The notes: generated by a model from the sequence alone, not told the origin. A stretch of 64,000 nt of DNA from Clarkia xantiana subsp. parviflora (GCA_036873135.1 JAPTYO010000009.1:23767756-23831755), one strand, 5' to 3'; positions 1 through 13,689 are shown, counted from the first letter of the stretch. Made by a program: numbers and translations.

Positions 1-285
1 CACATGACCGCCGGAACCCATGCAACGACCTTGTGTGGGTTCCGGCGGCCTTGAGAGGTGGTCGGTGGCCTTGTGTGGTGGCCAGAATATATTGGGCGGT
101 GACCGGAAAAAGATTAAGTACTAAATTGAACAAAATAAAACTATTTAACGTTCAAACTTAACCGTTGATTGACAGATGCACCAAAAATCTACAAAATGCA
201 AACATATGACACCAAAAACCTACAAAATAAAACATGTGGCACCAAAAGCCAACATTGGCCAAACATATGGCACTAAAACACCCTC
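1..285. mobile_element. Right end of a MULE-like element cut by the window edge
   Basis: GC-rich sequence rich in CCGG and GGCGG words (1-110) passes into AT-rich sequence with repeated 'caccaaaaa-cctacaaaat' phrases (about 170-285). The same layout, a GC-rich centre and an AT-rich repeated arm, is seen in the better preserved MULE-type elements at 14032, 35171 and 37430. The left half is outside the window, so neither terminal repeats nor a target duplication can be checked. The assignment is inference. Confidence 0.3.
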
Positions 286-297
286 TAACCTTTTTTA

Positions 298-921
298 TTT
301 ATAAGATCATAAGTCTCATTAATGTTTAAACTTCTAATATCTATTTAATTGATAAAATGTTAAATCATCACACCCACTCAAACTGCTCGTTTCATTAAAA
401 AAAAAAAAAAACTCAAACATATGGAACAATATTATTTGTTTTGTTTTATTATTGTTGTATGATTGTAAAATTTGAGATTCTTGTTTGTGGAAAATGTTAT
501 AATGTTTTTATGGACTACCTAGGTAAATGTTTCAGTTTCGAAATAGATACCCAAAAGTCATGTTTCGGTTCTAACAGGGTACCCATAATCATATAAATGT
601 TTTTTAAGTATTCGGTACTTTAACGAATATCCGGAAACGATTGGTTTTCTAACGATTCTGGAACTGTTCTAGTTCCAAACTTTTCTAATTAGATTCTGGG
701 TAATTAATGTTGAGATCTGTTTATTAATCTGATTTTTGGATACCTAAAAAATATAAATACCCAAAACCGATCACCCTTAATTGTCTACTTCACATTTAGA
801 TTAATTTATACTTAAACCGATCAAACTTAGAATTTTTTATTTATTTATTATAAGATCACAAGTCTCATTAATGTTAAAATGTTAAATCACCACACCCTCT
901 CAAACTGCTCGAACCACCCAG
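298..921. repeat. Duplicated 5' flank of the GYF gene, with an internal direct repeat
   Basis: From about 420 this AT-rich stretch aligns by eye to 48740-49233 upstream of the second GYF copy; shared blocks include 'cttatttgtggaaaatgtta'-like and 'acccaaaaccgat'-like phrases. It marks the left part of the duplicated unit. Within it, the block at about 298-390 recurs at about 847-910 (both end in CTCAAACTGCTCG), a local direct repeat absent from copy 2. No open reading frame is evident. Confidence 0.6.
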
Positions 922-1954
922 CAGTGTTATCAGAACCGGACCGGGCATCGAACCGGCCATGTGTCCGGTTTCCGGTTCGAGCGGTTGGACCCGGTTCGAG
1001 CCCGGTCCGCTCGTTTACCCCTCAACCTCATCTATTTTCCTTCCCTACTTCCACCTGACGACCTAACCCATTCACCTATTCTCTTTCCCTTCCCTACTTC
1101 CCCCTGATGAAGCCTAACCCCCTCACCTCTTCTCTTTTCCTTCCTAATTTCCACCTGACGAGCCTAACCCACTGTACCCCTCAACGGACTGTGGTGGGGA
1201 ATTGCTCTCCAATTAATCAGGTGGAATAGATGGTGAATCGAGCAAGCGCGGTCGGAGCAAAGTCGCGGTGACAGGACGGTGAGTCCAGGGTCGGAGCAGA
1301 GTCGCGGGGAGCGTACCGCATCGATTCAAGGGTGGGGAATGTGTGCCACATCACTTCAGCTGTGAAGAATCAGAATCCTTGCAGGATTTCTGGAGCGGGA
1401 AGCCACAGAGTTGAGGGTTTCTGAGGAATGTGAGACAACAACATTATGGAATTTCACAAACTGATCATCAATTAGATTCCAAACGGCGCCAATTAATTAG
1501 TAGAAGGTAAGAAGAGTAGAGTGGAGAAATACCAATTGGAACTTGTTGTGACAAGAAGATGATTTGGGGGCAGCGTCATCGTGTAGACGCCATTGGACCT
1601 GGCTTCAAGGACGTTATTGGACTGAAATGCTAATCAGGAGTAGGGCGGCGAGAGGGACTTCGGGAAGACACCATAGCTTCAAGGAGGAAACAGAACAAGG
1701 AGATGAAGTAGTGTTGCGGCGGCGTTTTCCTTGCAGAATGTAGGGTTTCAGTTTTTTTTTCGATTTTTTTTTTTAACGTCTGAACCGGTGAACCGGAAAA
1801 CCGCCCGGTCCACTTAAAACCGGGCGGTTCGCTAAAAACCCGGACATTGATCCGGATTCGCTTACATCCTCCGAATTTCTTCGAACCAGACCGTTGAAGG
1901 CACCAGTTTCGATTCGAACCCGGTCTGACCGCCGGTCCAGTCCTGATAACACTG
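922..1954. mobile_element. Non-autonomous hAT element in the GYF gene promoter region
   Basis: The ends are inverted: CAGTGTTATCAG at 922 and CTGATAACACTG ending at 1954. An exact 8-bp target duplication CCACCCAG flanks the element (914-921 and 1955-1962), the length expected of hAT transposition. Sub-terminal regions are rich in inverted ACCGG and CCGGTTCGA words. No transposase reading frame is present over 1033 bp, so it would depend on a hAT transposase elsewhere. It is absent from the duplicated promoter of copy 2, so it inserted after the duplication or was lost there. Confidence 0.85.
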
Positions 1955-1962
1955 CCACCCAG

Positions 1963-2368
1963 GCCGTGTCAGGGTCAAATATGGTTTTTTTTTGACAAAC
2001 AAATATGGATCCAACTTATAATTTATAATATAATATAATAATAATAATTTAATAAATATAAATATAAATAATGTTTTACAAGCAACCCTGAAAATGGAAC
2101 TATTTGCGAACATGATGTGGCTGTTTTGATCCAAACCCTTACCCATCATCTGATTCATCCAGGCACAGACCCTCTCCCTCTCTTCCTTCCTTCAATCTGC
2201 CTCTGCAAGTGAAAGCTCCTCTTTCCCCTCCTCCTGAAACCCTAGAATCTCCGATCGATCACCCCCGTCTCAGCTCTCCCGGCGCTCGCTTATTCCCTCT
2301 CTACTCTTGCAGTTCTTCTCCTTCTCGTCCTCTTATCAATCTCTCTCTGTGTCTCCCTCAACAGTTCG
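1963..2368 (+). promoter_or_regulatory. Proximal promoter and 5' UTR of GYF gene copy 1
   Basis: This segment joins the hAT element to the start codon. It has an AT-rich stretch (2020-2075, short TAAATA repeats) followed by a CT-rich, probably transcribed leader (2160-2368). The leader aligns closely with 50815-51065 in front of copy 2, including 'gaaaccctagaatctccgat'. The transcription start is not determined; the CT-rich leader suggests about 2100-2200. Confidence 0.5.
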
Positions 2369-5300
2369 ATGGCTGAAGGCAAGTTCAATCTACCCGACGA
2401 TCTCCTCTCCTCTCAAGTCTCAGATCGCTCCTTCTCTGGCAAACGTACTTCCCTATTTCCTCTTGTTGCTCTATCAGCATCGTTGCTTAATCTCATTCAG
2501 TTTTGGCCGAATTTTTCCTTCCTTCGTTAATTGGACAAGTTTAATGGATCGATTTCGTTTGAGTCGCAATTAATGTGAATGGTTTAGGATTTTGATCTGA
2601 TGAATGGAAAACTGTTGCTAACTAACTGGTCCAACAAGTTTTTCTGCTAATTTTAACATTCTGTTTTTGCTTAGATCAAACACTTTTCTTGCTTAGTTAC
2701 CCATTCTTGGCTTTACTGTAGATTTGCAACACCTTTTGAAATTATTGATGATTAACTTATGGTGCGTTACAATTGGAATTCTTGAATTGAGACCTATTTG
2801 GCACGTATGTTTTCAGATTTATTCTTCGTCTCTACCCTGTCTTAGTTTCAGGTCAGCTATAGTTGTCTAAGTCTCTTCACTGTCATTTGACTGTTACATG
2901 GTGCACGGTGATTACTTTCATTCAATAAATACATGTAGATCTAACTTAGGTTTGGCATTCTTGTGCCTTAGTTGTTGAATGTCATTTGAAGGTTTATTGA
3001 TTGGATTTTGCATTAAGTTGGTCCTACTTTAATTTGTTGATTTATGTAATTATTTTTGCTCAGTTATTAATATAGAAGCAGTACAAAAAGATCAGCTTGC
3101 ATAGTTGATTCTTCCCAAGACAATATTCCAGTTGATGTTATTGTCTGATTAACTTCATGTTTAGTTCAGCCTGATTCCTTTATTAAATCCTGTATTCTTT
3201 AATCTGGTAATTTAGAATTATGGTCTATTCTTACTCAAATCCTGTATTCTTCAATCTGGTAAGTTGTTATTTAGCTGATATCTTAGTCTGTAAACCTGTT
3301 ACACTTGTAGCTCATGAAGCTTTTAACCTGAAGTTTACTGACAACTAGCTGGGGTTGCAAGACTTTTGTTATGGTGACTTAGATGTTTGATTTTCTAGTA
3401 TGGATATCCTGATAGTGTAAAATCTATTGGTGTTTCTATTTCTTATTTCCAGCGATAATTAAATTTGTACTTGAACGTTAGCTTTTTTATTTGGCAAAAA
3501 ACATATTTACGAGAGAAGTATATGTTTCTAACTTGCTATTCTTGCGAATTATGTTCATGTTATTTAGTGGAGGTAGTGGGTGGACATTATGAGGAGAAGG
3601 TGCTTATGGGATCATATCATGATGATCCAAAAGGTAGCTTTACTCGGAATTTCCAAAGTACTATTCATCCATTGAAGCATTCCTTGTGATTATTTACTGA
3701 TTTCTTGCCTACTTATGCAGATCAAGGGGCATCAGAGAACAGCATACCATTATCTCCCCAGTGGCTCTATTCAAAACCGAGTGACGCAAAAATGGTGCGT
3801 CCGGTGTTTTTTCTACTGCATAGAAAGAAAGTGCATGATTGACTAGATTTCCCAATTGGTTTAGTACTGTTATTATTATCATTTAATATTGTTTTATTCT
3901 GTGACAGGAAATTCGTACACCATCAGTGCTTTCTCTTGGAAATCCAGCTGATTCAAATCAAAAGGAGAATTCTCGCTTAGACGTGTCTGATGACAAAAAA
4001 GATTGGAGGAAAATAGCTGCTGATAATGAACCCAGTCGTCGTTGGCGTGAGGAGGAAAGAGAAACTGGATTACTTGGACTTAGAAGGGACCGCAGGAAAG
4101 TTGAACGCCGTGTCGAGAATGCACCAAACAAGGAAACTAATGACACAAGAACAACGGCTGCTTCCGATAGATGGAGTGATGGAAATGCCCGCAGCACTGT
4201 GTTTGAATCCCGTAGAGATAGCAAGTGGTCTTCTAGGTGGGGTCCTGAGGACAAAGAAAAGGATTCTCGCAGTGAAAAAAGGACAGAAATGGAGAAGGAG
4301 GATACTCAAAACGAAAATCAATCAGTTTTAGGTGGTAGCAAAGCAGCTCCTGAGCGGGACTCTGAATCTCGTGACAAGTGGAGACCGAGGCACAGGATGG
4401 AAGTTCACCCCAGCAGTTCAAGTCCTTTTCGTGCTGCTCCTGGATTTGGAATTGAGAAAGGACGTCTAGAGGGCTCACCTATGGGATTTACTGTTGGACG
4501 GGGCCGTGGAGGTTCAATTGGCCGATCTTCAGCTCCAATTGGTGCTATTCTTTCTGACAAGTGTGGAATTCCTGGGAAACCAGCTGTAGGGGCTGAATCT
4601 TTTTGCTACCCGAGGGCAAAGCTTCTTGACATTTATCGGAGGAAAAAAATTAGTCAATCCTTTGTTTCTATGTGTGATGAAATGGATGAGTTGCCCCCAA
4701 TAACTCAAGTATGTGCCGTTGACCCACTGGCATTTGTGTCTCCAGATACGGAGGAGAAGGTAGGAAATGAAAATGGTATAAACTATTGTATTTGTATGTC
4801 TTTGAAACAGTTTGAGTGACTGCTATGTGCTTCTCTCTCAAAATAGGTAGTCCTTGGGGATATTTGGAGAGGAAAGGTTATCAGCAGTGAAGCTGTATAT
4901 AATTCTTCTAGAAGGTCAAGTGAGACCGAGGGTCTTGAAGGTATTTCACTAAGCAAACTTCTACCTTTTTTTGATATCAAACTTCTACCTTATGCGATAA
5001 GTATGCGTGTCTCAGTATTCTTGGGTCTTTTGTTTGTAGGTTATGGTGATGTTGAACTTGCCGATGGTAAACAGACTAGCCTGCCTGTGGTTCAGACTGA
5101 AGAGTTCATTGATTCCTTCCCAGAAAGTTCAAGTACTGATGCAAGTCGACCTCATGGTGTTGGTCCAATCTGGAATAGTCATAATCAGATAATTTCCCTC
5201 GATGGTACGTGCAAATCAGCTTAGGTTATATATCCGGATGTATAATTCCCTTGTTGTCACTGCAATCAAATCTCTTCTGCTTTTTAGGTAAGGAAATTAT

Positions 5301-8300
5301 TCCTGGAGGTGAAGAAGTGAGGGGTGCTGCTACCTCAGATTTCAGGTTCAGGAATTTACATGTAGATGGTTCTCACGGCTTTGAAGATATTACTAGAAAG
5401 CTGACTGTTGGTGATAACATAAATACGTCAGAATCTGCTTTAGCAAACCATACACTTTTTGGTGGCGATGAACCTACCTCTTTTGGTGATAATACAAAAC
5501 TTCCTAATAATTCAAATTCTTGGTGCCTTTACCCTCAGCAGTTCATTATCAGCTGGCCAATAACTCCATTGTTATGTGATTGCAGGAGACACTGGGAGGA
5601 GCATCCTAGCTCAGGACACAAGTTTACTGTATCTTGATCCTCAGGGAGAGATTCAGGGACCTTTTTTAGGCGTCGACATCATCTCGTGGTTTGAACAGGG
5701 TTTCTTTGGAACAGATTTACCTGTTCGCCTCACTGAAGCACCCGACGGTACGCCTTTTAGAGAGTTGGGTAAAGTGTTCCCCCATTTAACAGTTACAAAT
5801 GAATCTGGGACTGTAGAAGAATTATTGGATCTACCTGCTTCTGCATCAAGCATGGTAATTGATGATGTTAATGGTCTGAGCTGCCCACAGTCAGAGCTAG
5901 ATAGTCTTTCAGATCAGCATGTTTTCTCAAGAGCAAGTGAACCTGCCATGGCTCAACAGCTATTGCATCAAGATGGAATGTTTCATGATTTTGCTGCACA
6001 AGATGGTCAGTCCTGTTATGGGTTTTACCTTTGTTTTTTTTTTTTAAATAATAATTATTATACAACCTTATTAAGGAAAAAGAGATGTCATTCAATCAAA
6101 CTAATATGGTACTCTTTTTCAGAAATTACATTTCCAGGACGCCCTGGAAGTAGTGGCCATCCTTATGAAAGATCTGCAGACATCCCCAGCTTCCATGATC
6201 CAGAGCCAGCGACGCGGACTCTGAATGAAAAGTTGCATCCATTTGGTTTGTTATGGTCTGAGCTAGAAAACACCCGTACAAATCATACCCAAGCATCCAA
6301 ATTGCCTCTGCGTGGGGGGTCCAATCATTTTGGTGCCCTTGCCGAGGAATCATGGCCTGACAATATTAGAAGGAATATGCAATCTGATCAAGCAAAACCT
6401 TTTCACGATTCTCACCAATTTCTGCATGTAGATCAAGAACCTAATCATTTTGATTTACCAGAGCAACATAATCTGTCAAGGCAATTTCAACAGAATCAGC
6501 TCCAACAGCAAAATATGCTGTCTTTACGTGCACAGTTTGGCCGCTCTAATCTAGATCATCATCTCAATGAGAATCAGGCACTGCAGCAGCTGTCCAACCA
6601 TCTCGTGCCTGATATTGAACGTCTTATGGCACATCAGCTCCAGCAGCAACGCCAAGATCAGCTTCAACGTCAGTTGCAGCAGCAGCAGCAGCAGCAGCAG
6701 CAGCTGCTTTTGCATCAACAGCAGAAACTTTTGCAAGAGCAACAACAATCTCAAGTTCATCGGATGCTGATGGAGCGGATGCTGCAAAGCCGAATGCATG
6801 ATCCTGCACTGATCCAGTCAAATGGTAATTCTATTAGGGGAAATAATGTCCTTGACCAGGTTTTGTTGGACCAGCAACTTCTCCATGACCGGCAGCAACG
6901 TAATCAACTCCTTCCTAGAAATGTCGATCCATCTATTGAGCAGTTAATTCAGGCTAAGTTTGGGCGAGGGCCTCAACATGAGCTGCAGAGAGAGCTGCTC
7001 TTGTCCCAAGCCCAGCAGGGACAAATACCATCACTGGAACATCAGATGCTTCAAGAACAACTTCAGGCAAGGCAATATTCAATGGGTTTGGGGGTGCAAA
7101 AAACTGGTGTGGAAGATGAAAGGCGCATTGGATCAGTCTGGCGAGGAGAAGAATCTGGTCAGTTTCTGAGAAATTACAGTAACAATCGTGCTCATGCATC
7201 TGGGCTGAATCATCCAGATTTCTATCAGCAGCAATCAGGCCCTTCTCGTGAAGAACCAATGAGCTTCTTTGATCGAAACCACTCGTTGCAGGAGCGGCTC
7301 AGACATGGACTGTATGAGCCTGGAGGGCTACCATTTGAACGGTCACTTTCGTTGCCTACAAGTGATCCGAGCATGAATCTTGACATGGCTAATGCTATGG
7401 CGCGTATTCATGGTTTTGATATGCAGGAACCAAGCACGAGAGCCAAACTCGGTACTCATGTTGGAATGTTTCCTTCAGAATTGCATCCTCACAACCAACA
7501 GCATTCTTTGCTGCCTAATCAGTTTCATGTTTCTCAGCCCGACACTGTGGATAATTATTGGTCTGACAACAAGCAGCATCTACCAAATGACTGGCTCGAT
7601 TCAAGAACACAGCAATTGAATATCAATGGTGAGCGGCAGAAAAGGGAGGCACAGGCTAAAATGACTGAGAACCACATTTCATGGATGTCGGATGCTCAAA
7701 ATGATGACAAGTCGAAGCAGCTATTGATGGAATTGCTTCATCAGAAATCAAGAGATCAATTTGATGTGACAGATGAAGTTGAGAGAGGGCCTCCGACTGG
7801 GCTCTACCCTGCTGCAATGTCTGTGGATCACCAGACCAACCATATTCATGACGCTGAAGCTAACCCAAATAATGCGTTTACGGTTGGTTCGTATGGATCG
7901 AGCTCTTCTGATCCTCCACACAATTATCTAGGTGATGAACAGAAAAATGGTCATGGAAACCGGGATAGACAACCGTTTGGAGCAGATGCCACCTATCTTG
8001 GTAGAGAGCAGTTCTCATTAGCTGCTAGTGAATCTGCTTCTGCGGTTTATGGAAATCCTGATTTGACCAGTAAGATTCCGTTGAGCAAAGATTTCATGGG
8101 TGTGGAAAGTTGGGGAGGTGCGTTAGAAAGTGAAGTAAAGGGACCAGGCATAGATATTCTAAAAGGTTCTACTGCTAAGCCCCCTGTAGTTTTGGCTGCT
8201 CGGGGTCATAGTGAAGTTCCAAGTAATGCGTTCAGCAGGCATTCATCACTTGGTGGCTCCGGTAGATTTCTGGATCATTTTTAATATTCTCTTGCATCGT

Positions 8301-9347
8301 TTACCTCCCTCCCTCCCCTTTCTCTCTGATTGATTCTTAAGAATATTAGTATTTTTGCAGGGGATGATGCAGGGTTTTATGATGATGTATCACATAGCTC
8401 CTATACTGAACAGTTAGCCAAGGAGCGGTAAGTAAAATAAAAAGCATGATGGCTCCTCCTACTTGTTGTCTTATATATTGGATAGATGATGAACTTTCCA
8501 ATTTATCACTACTGATGATATATCCATCCGTTGTTGACCCAAAAAAGTAAAGGAAGAAAAAAATAGGAAAAGAAACCTATAGTTGCTTATAGAAAGTGTC
8601 GATATGCATGCATGATAAAAGTGACTAAACCGAGAAGGCTGATATGACCCTACTACTTATACTAGCTGATAAATTAATTTTCCCGCATTTGGTAGAGTGG
8701 CAGTAATGTTATCGAAAGGGCAAGAGAGCAGCATGATGATGCATAGAGGAAGTTCATCTGTTCAACAACATACCACCACGTGCTCTTCTGGTGAAGGATT
8801 ATCTGAAGTGGCACGAGATCCTGGTATGAGGCGGAAAAGTTCATTCAGTGGGGTTCCTGAAGGTAATTGTGTGTATATATACTTGTTGTTGTCTGGTGGT
8901 TTATTGTTGAATTTATTTATGTTACACACTTGGAAGAGCAAAGATGGTGAAGTTGTGAATTGGGTACTTATATAGTATTGTGTGTGTTGAAGACTAATAA
9001 TGTGGGGGGGGGTGTTTGAAGGTGGAAACCACGTCCTGACAAACCCTGTGGGGGGTCAGGATGCAGCAACAAGGAACAAAGATGTGCGGTTCAGACGGAC
9101 AGCATCATACAGCGATGCTGAGGGGGGTTCAGAGACATCGTTCATAGATATGCTCAAGAGTACAAAGAAGGCCCCAGCAGCAGCAGAGGCAATGGGAGGA
9201 GGAGGTCACGAGCCGATGGACGGTGCAATGAGAGGAGGAGGAAAGAAGAAAGGGAAGAAGGGGAGGCAGATCGACCCTGCTCTCCTTGGCTTCAAGGTCA
9301 CCAGTAATCGCATCATGATGGGCGAAATTCAAGGTATCGATGACTAA
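2369..9347 (+). CDS. GYF-domain, eIF4E-binding protein (At1g24300/At1g27430 clade), complete copy 1
   Basis: Proposed coding exons: 2369-2444, 3568-3633, 3721-3794, 3908-4759, 4847-4940, 5040-5204, 5288-5485, 5586-6005, 6123-8261, 8361-8427, 8696-8862, 9022-9347. They join in frame to 1547 codons. Residues 1-12 ([12 protein letters not shown]) and [13 protein letters not shown] are hallmarks of this plant clade. A canonical YX4L-hydrophobic eIF4E site, YPRAKLL, lies near residue 306. The GYF domain ([20 protein letters not shown]) is near 520-577, a Gln-rich probable coiled coil near 770-860, and a basic tail ending in [10 protein letters not shown] at the C-terminus. GYF domains bind proline-rich peptides; with the 4E motif this implies cytoplasmic translational control or mRNA decay, as known for GIGYF/EXA1 relatives. 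The 66-nt second exon and the 5485 donor are my inference from frame and from copy 2. No lesion is visible. Confidence 0.9.
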
Positions 9348-9660
9348 ATTCTGGTTTACCCTTTGGCATTTATATCTAGAACCAACCTTAGCAGCTCTAG
9401 GATCTGTTTTTGTACAGAAAGAAGAAAGTCAGATTATTTGATTGACTGGGAGATGTTTGTACTGTAGAGTAGTAGTAGTAGTTGGTAGAAGAGTCTTGTT
9501 GATAGAGAGAGAGATGATGATTTGGGTATAGTGCGGCTTTTACATACTATACATATATTGTCAGTCAGTAGTAGATTGATTTTGTAAACTAACAATGTGC
9601 AGCTGTTCATATTTCAGTCACTAATAATAAGAATCACTATTTACATGGTTTGTTTGATCA
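9348..9660 (+). other. 3' UTR of GYF copy 1
   Basis: The stop codon at 9345-9347 follows the conserved GEIQGIDD C-terminus. AT-rich downstream sequence with AATAAG-type words near 9625-9640 could serve polyadenylation. The exact cleavage site is not visible. Confidence 0.45.
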
Positions 9661-11039
9661 TTGAATGATGGAATATAATGAGTCTCCTTCAGTTCCACCT
9701 ATTGCTGCTGACTTGTTTTATTATTCCCGCCCAAATTTTCACTCCCTATCAATGTGAGTCTAATCAGATTGCGTGAAACTTTGTGGGGATGTTCTTGGTA
9801 CCACAAATGATGTCCCTAATGAAAAAAACCGGTACTAGTTCAAACACCCAGTGTCTACTGTTTTCAAGACGATTTTGTTAAATAAAGTTCTTTAGGGTGG
9901 AGTGGCCAGTCCTTGTCAATGGATCAATTGCAAAAGCATGCAACTCCGCACATGTTGCTCTGCGGAAGTCGGAACAATTTGACACGAGCACTCCAAAATT
10001 TACAAAGGTGAATTCTCGACGAGGCACAGTCAGACTAAGTGATTTTCTCACTCTTTGGGGATAAATTTGAAAGAATATATAAATTGGAATGTAGATATAA
10101 AGAGTTTTCTAAAAGAAATTATTTTTATTTTAATACATATATTAATTTTAAAATAAATTTCGATAGTAAAATTGCACACTAATAACCACTAAAATGTGAG
10201 TTTTCATTTACATTTTACTTGACTAGTGTATATATATATTAATATTATTGATGGAAATAATAGAAATGCAACAACAGCCAATAAACAAGCCAAATGTCTT
10301 GATATGGGTGGAAATAAAGACAACAACGTCATCGAGATTTAGCTACCTGTGCACCAAGGTCCATGACCAATAGTGCAATCTGGCCTCCGGAAGGCTCCTG
10401 GATTGGGAATATTCTACGGATCTAACTTCAATTTAATTTTAAGATAAATCGATATATAATAATAAGGGTAATTAGTAAAAAAAAAACCTAACTTTATATC
10501 GTTTGAAAAATATATATATAACAAACTTAACTTTTTTTTCTTTAAAAAATAACAAAACAATCTTCTAAAAATTAGCAAAATACAAACCTTCCTCTCTTTT
10601 CTATTAATTAATAATATGAGCCGGGAGTCCACAATTTTAACAACGGTGATAAAAATTCAACTATCTAATTTGCCCCTCGCTCAATTAGAAACCTCCGCTC
10701 GATTAAAACCCTACGCCTTCTATTTTCCCTTTGCCTCTAAACCCCAATTTAGAGATTGAATTACGTTTTCATATATTCCATTTTCTTTAATGTGTACGTA
10801 TTCCGATCGTTATTCCATTGGTGTCCGGAACTGAACACGAACCTCAACATAAGATTAATGTTTAAGGTTTGTGTCGCCAACATGATCATTAGTTGCTAAA
10901 GTGATCTCGGTAAGTGGCCAGTTTCTCTCGTCCTCAAAACTTTAGTTTTCTTTGTTTTGCGGTAATTCACTTATTATTTTGAATGAATGACAAAATTGAA
11001 TAATAAGAGAGAGTTGAAAAACTAATCTTGTAGCGTGTA
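9661..11039. other. Intergenic AT-rich sequence, no gene seen
   Basis: No reading frame with recognisable protein similarity and no clear terminal repeats. It is AT-rich, with T and A runs around 10480-10560, and may contain old transposon debris. The right part may be the 5' flank of the MULE remnant that follows. Confidence 0.4.
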
Positions 11040-13514
11040 CATGTGTAGAATTGGATACAGAGGAGATGAAGAAGTTCGGGATAAGGTCAACAAAGAGGAT
11101 TCAAATGGCAATGATGAAGTTTTTTATGATAGTGGTGCTATGTGCAGAAAAATGAAATTGTTGCAGTAAACGTAACTCACCCAAATTTTCCTTTGGTTTC
11201 CTTCAGTTATAAAATTATTTAATTTTGTTTGAGGTCTGTATGCTTATTCATGCTTGTTTGTCTAATATTTCTTACATCGACTTTATATTTGACCCTAGGT
11301 AGTTTCTTATTGTAGCTGAACTTGGTATTATATGGAATCCAAACCGTAAGTAACTTACGCTGTATATAAACGGAAAGTGGACGTTTGACAATGATAAGGC
11401 TAAACTATGGTAGCTGAGTTTGATTACATTTGAGTTTGACTTAGTCGATTTCTTGCTAGTTCAAGTAGTTGTATCAAGTAAGTTAAGTTTGGTTTCAATT
11501 CGTTCAGTGCTATTGCTAACTCTAACTTGCAGTTTGGATGAAGACTGCTACTTTATTATTTAAACCTCATGTTGTTCCATATTTTCTTAATTTTCAGGTT
11601 AATTTGGAGGATACATGAACCAATATGTCAGAACCAAGATGATATAGTTGATTGGCTTAGAGTAGAAAATTGTTTGGTTGAGTTTGATGACAATTATCAG
11701 CCCAAGTATAATGACTTCGATCCAATGTCTGAACATAAATCATATGAGTTATACGAGCGAGTGAGAGATGATTACGATGATGAAGAAGTCCTGAAAGCTA
11801 CTGCTAACATTGAATTTGATATGGTTTATGCAAACATAGAGGTTGAATGAAGCATAAAAGGAGTAGATATAACTAATATTATTTTATATGGTGTTAGTGG
11901 AGAATGAAGTAATTGTAAAAGACAAAGTGCAACTCTAACTGAGCAAGTTAATTTACGTTAAGATCTATGCAGTGATGATGAACTTGTAACAAGACCGATG
12001 TCTGATGAGGATCCGAATTTTACAAGAAATAAGTGGCCACAATACAAACCAAGAAAGTACTTGAAGGGATCTGAATTGAAGTTAGGATTGCAATTTTAGA
12101 ATGCTGAAGTTCCAATGGATGTTTTAGCTGATCTTAGTATACAAAACCGTTGTGACCATCAATTGGAACAAAATTTCAGCTGAGTGCAAAGCTAAGTGTG
12201 GGTTGAAGTTGTATGCATCTGTCTTGGAAGGTGAAAAGACAATGCAAATCTAATGATATCAACATATCCATAAATGTGGTAAAGTACACAAAAGTCGACT
12301 ATGTGGAGCTAAATGTATAGCCAAGATATTCATTCCAACCATGAAAGATCATCCATTGCAATTAACCACCATTCAAAATGACGTTAATAGAAAGTATAAC
12401 ATTGATGTTACATACTTTACAGTTGCAAGAGCCATTAAAATTACGAAGATAAAAGATATATGGGTGAAATTCCATGCAATACGAAAAGTTGAGAAGTTAT
12501 TGTGAGACGGTGTTGAAATCTAATCTTGGATCTACTACGATGATTCTTGGTAGAGATGATGAGAATAATTTGTTTATAATAGCAATAGTTTGGGTTGAGA
12601 TTGAAAATAAGGGATCCTGGAAGTGGTTCCTTGAACTACTATGTAATGATATTGGGACAGGACCAACCACAAGTACTTAATGGTGGGTTATAATGTCAGA
12701 CAGACATAAGGTATTTTGCTTATTTTTGTTTGTAATCATCAATATTTCATATCCTAAATATACTGTACTAAATGTAATATTATTTTTCACGGATTACTAC
12801 AAGCTATTGAAAAGTCGTGTCCTTGAGTCGAGCATAGATCATGTGTGAGACACATCCATGCAAATATGAAGGATATGAAGTGGATTGGGAACAACATTAG
12901 AGATTGTCTTTGGGGTGTTTCATGTGCTTACAATGAGTATGACCACCAAGTTCAAATGGAGCGATTAAAGATCATAAAGGTTGAAGCTTAAGAATACTTG
13001 AATTCCATTGAGAAGAAAACATGGGCAAGATGCTACTTTCCAACATGGTCAAACGTAGATCTTACTGTCAATAACCTTTGTGGGAGCTTTAACGCCAAAT
13101 TACTTCAATTTCGTCACAAGCCAATTGTTACCGCGTTTGAGGGTATAAGGAGGAAGTTGATTATTAATTTCCAAGCGAAAAAGAAGAAATGGATAGAAAT
13201 GTTATGGCCAGACATATAAAAGAAGATTGAATATAAGACGAAATCAATTACAAGGTATTGCAATTTAATATATGTTGAAGATGGACAATATGATTGTGAA
13301 TTTGAGGGAAGAGTGTTTACCATAGATTTAACAAGGGGTGAGTGCAGTTGTGGTTTCAATTTACTGGCATACCTTGTGAATATGCTATTGCAGCCATAAG
13401 AAATGAAAATGAACTAGTTGAAAGTTATGTCCATAAATCATACAAGAATGCTTTGATGATGAACTTGTGACACCATCGGAGTCTGATGAGGAGTCGGATT
13501 CTACAAGACATAGG
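11040..13514 (+). pseudogene. Decayed MuDR-type MULE transposase
   Basis: Translation in shifting frames matches the order of a plant MULE transposase. There is an acidic N-terminal part (11569-11850), an acidic linker with MSDEDPNFTR (about 11995), a zinc-finger-like segment with KLYAS and HKCGKVHKSR (about 12205-12290), and a core with CVRHIHANMKDMKW (about 12845) and NNLCGSFNAKLLQFRHKP (about 13070). A SWIM-type end follows, CSC then FTGIPCEYAIAAI, reached through a frameshift (about 13340-13400). Many stops and frameshifts make it non-functional. From about 13455 the sequence repeats the acidic linker of about 11973-12030 instead of continuing, so the 3' end is chimeric. MULE transposases cut and paste DNA and leave 9-bp target duplications. 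Confidence 0.8.
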
Positions 13515-13689
13515 TTGTTAGGCCCTACATAAAATAAGATTAAGAGTTGACAGGTATTGAGTCGGGAACCTTAAATCCGATAATTAAGAAGTCGACGACA
13601 TAAAAGAATCTCTGTAAGAAGATAAGGACATAAGGTCGACGACAACGTAACAAGAGGCGGAGCTCTAAAAGTCGACGACCCCTACTACA

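Noticed and set aside
3958..4478. Antisense frames in the large early GYF exon, also present in copy 2
   Set aside because: Conserved only because the sense exon is conserved; no splice or start context.
6551..6821. Poly-Leu, poly-Ala and poly-Ser frames on other strands and frames
   Set aside because: Shadows of the CAG-rich Gln-coding region of the GYF gene.
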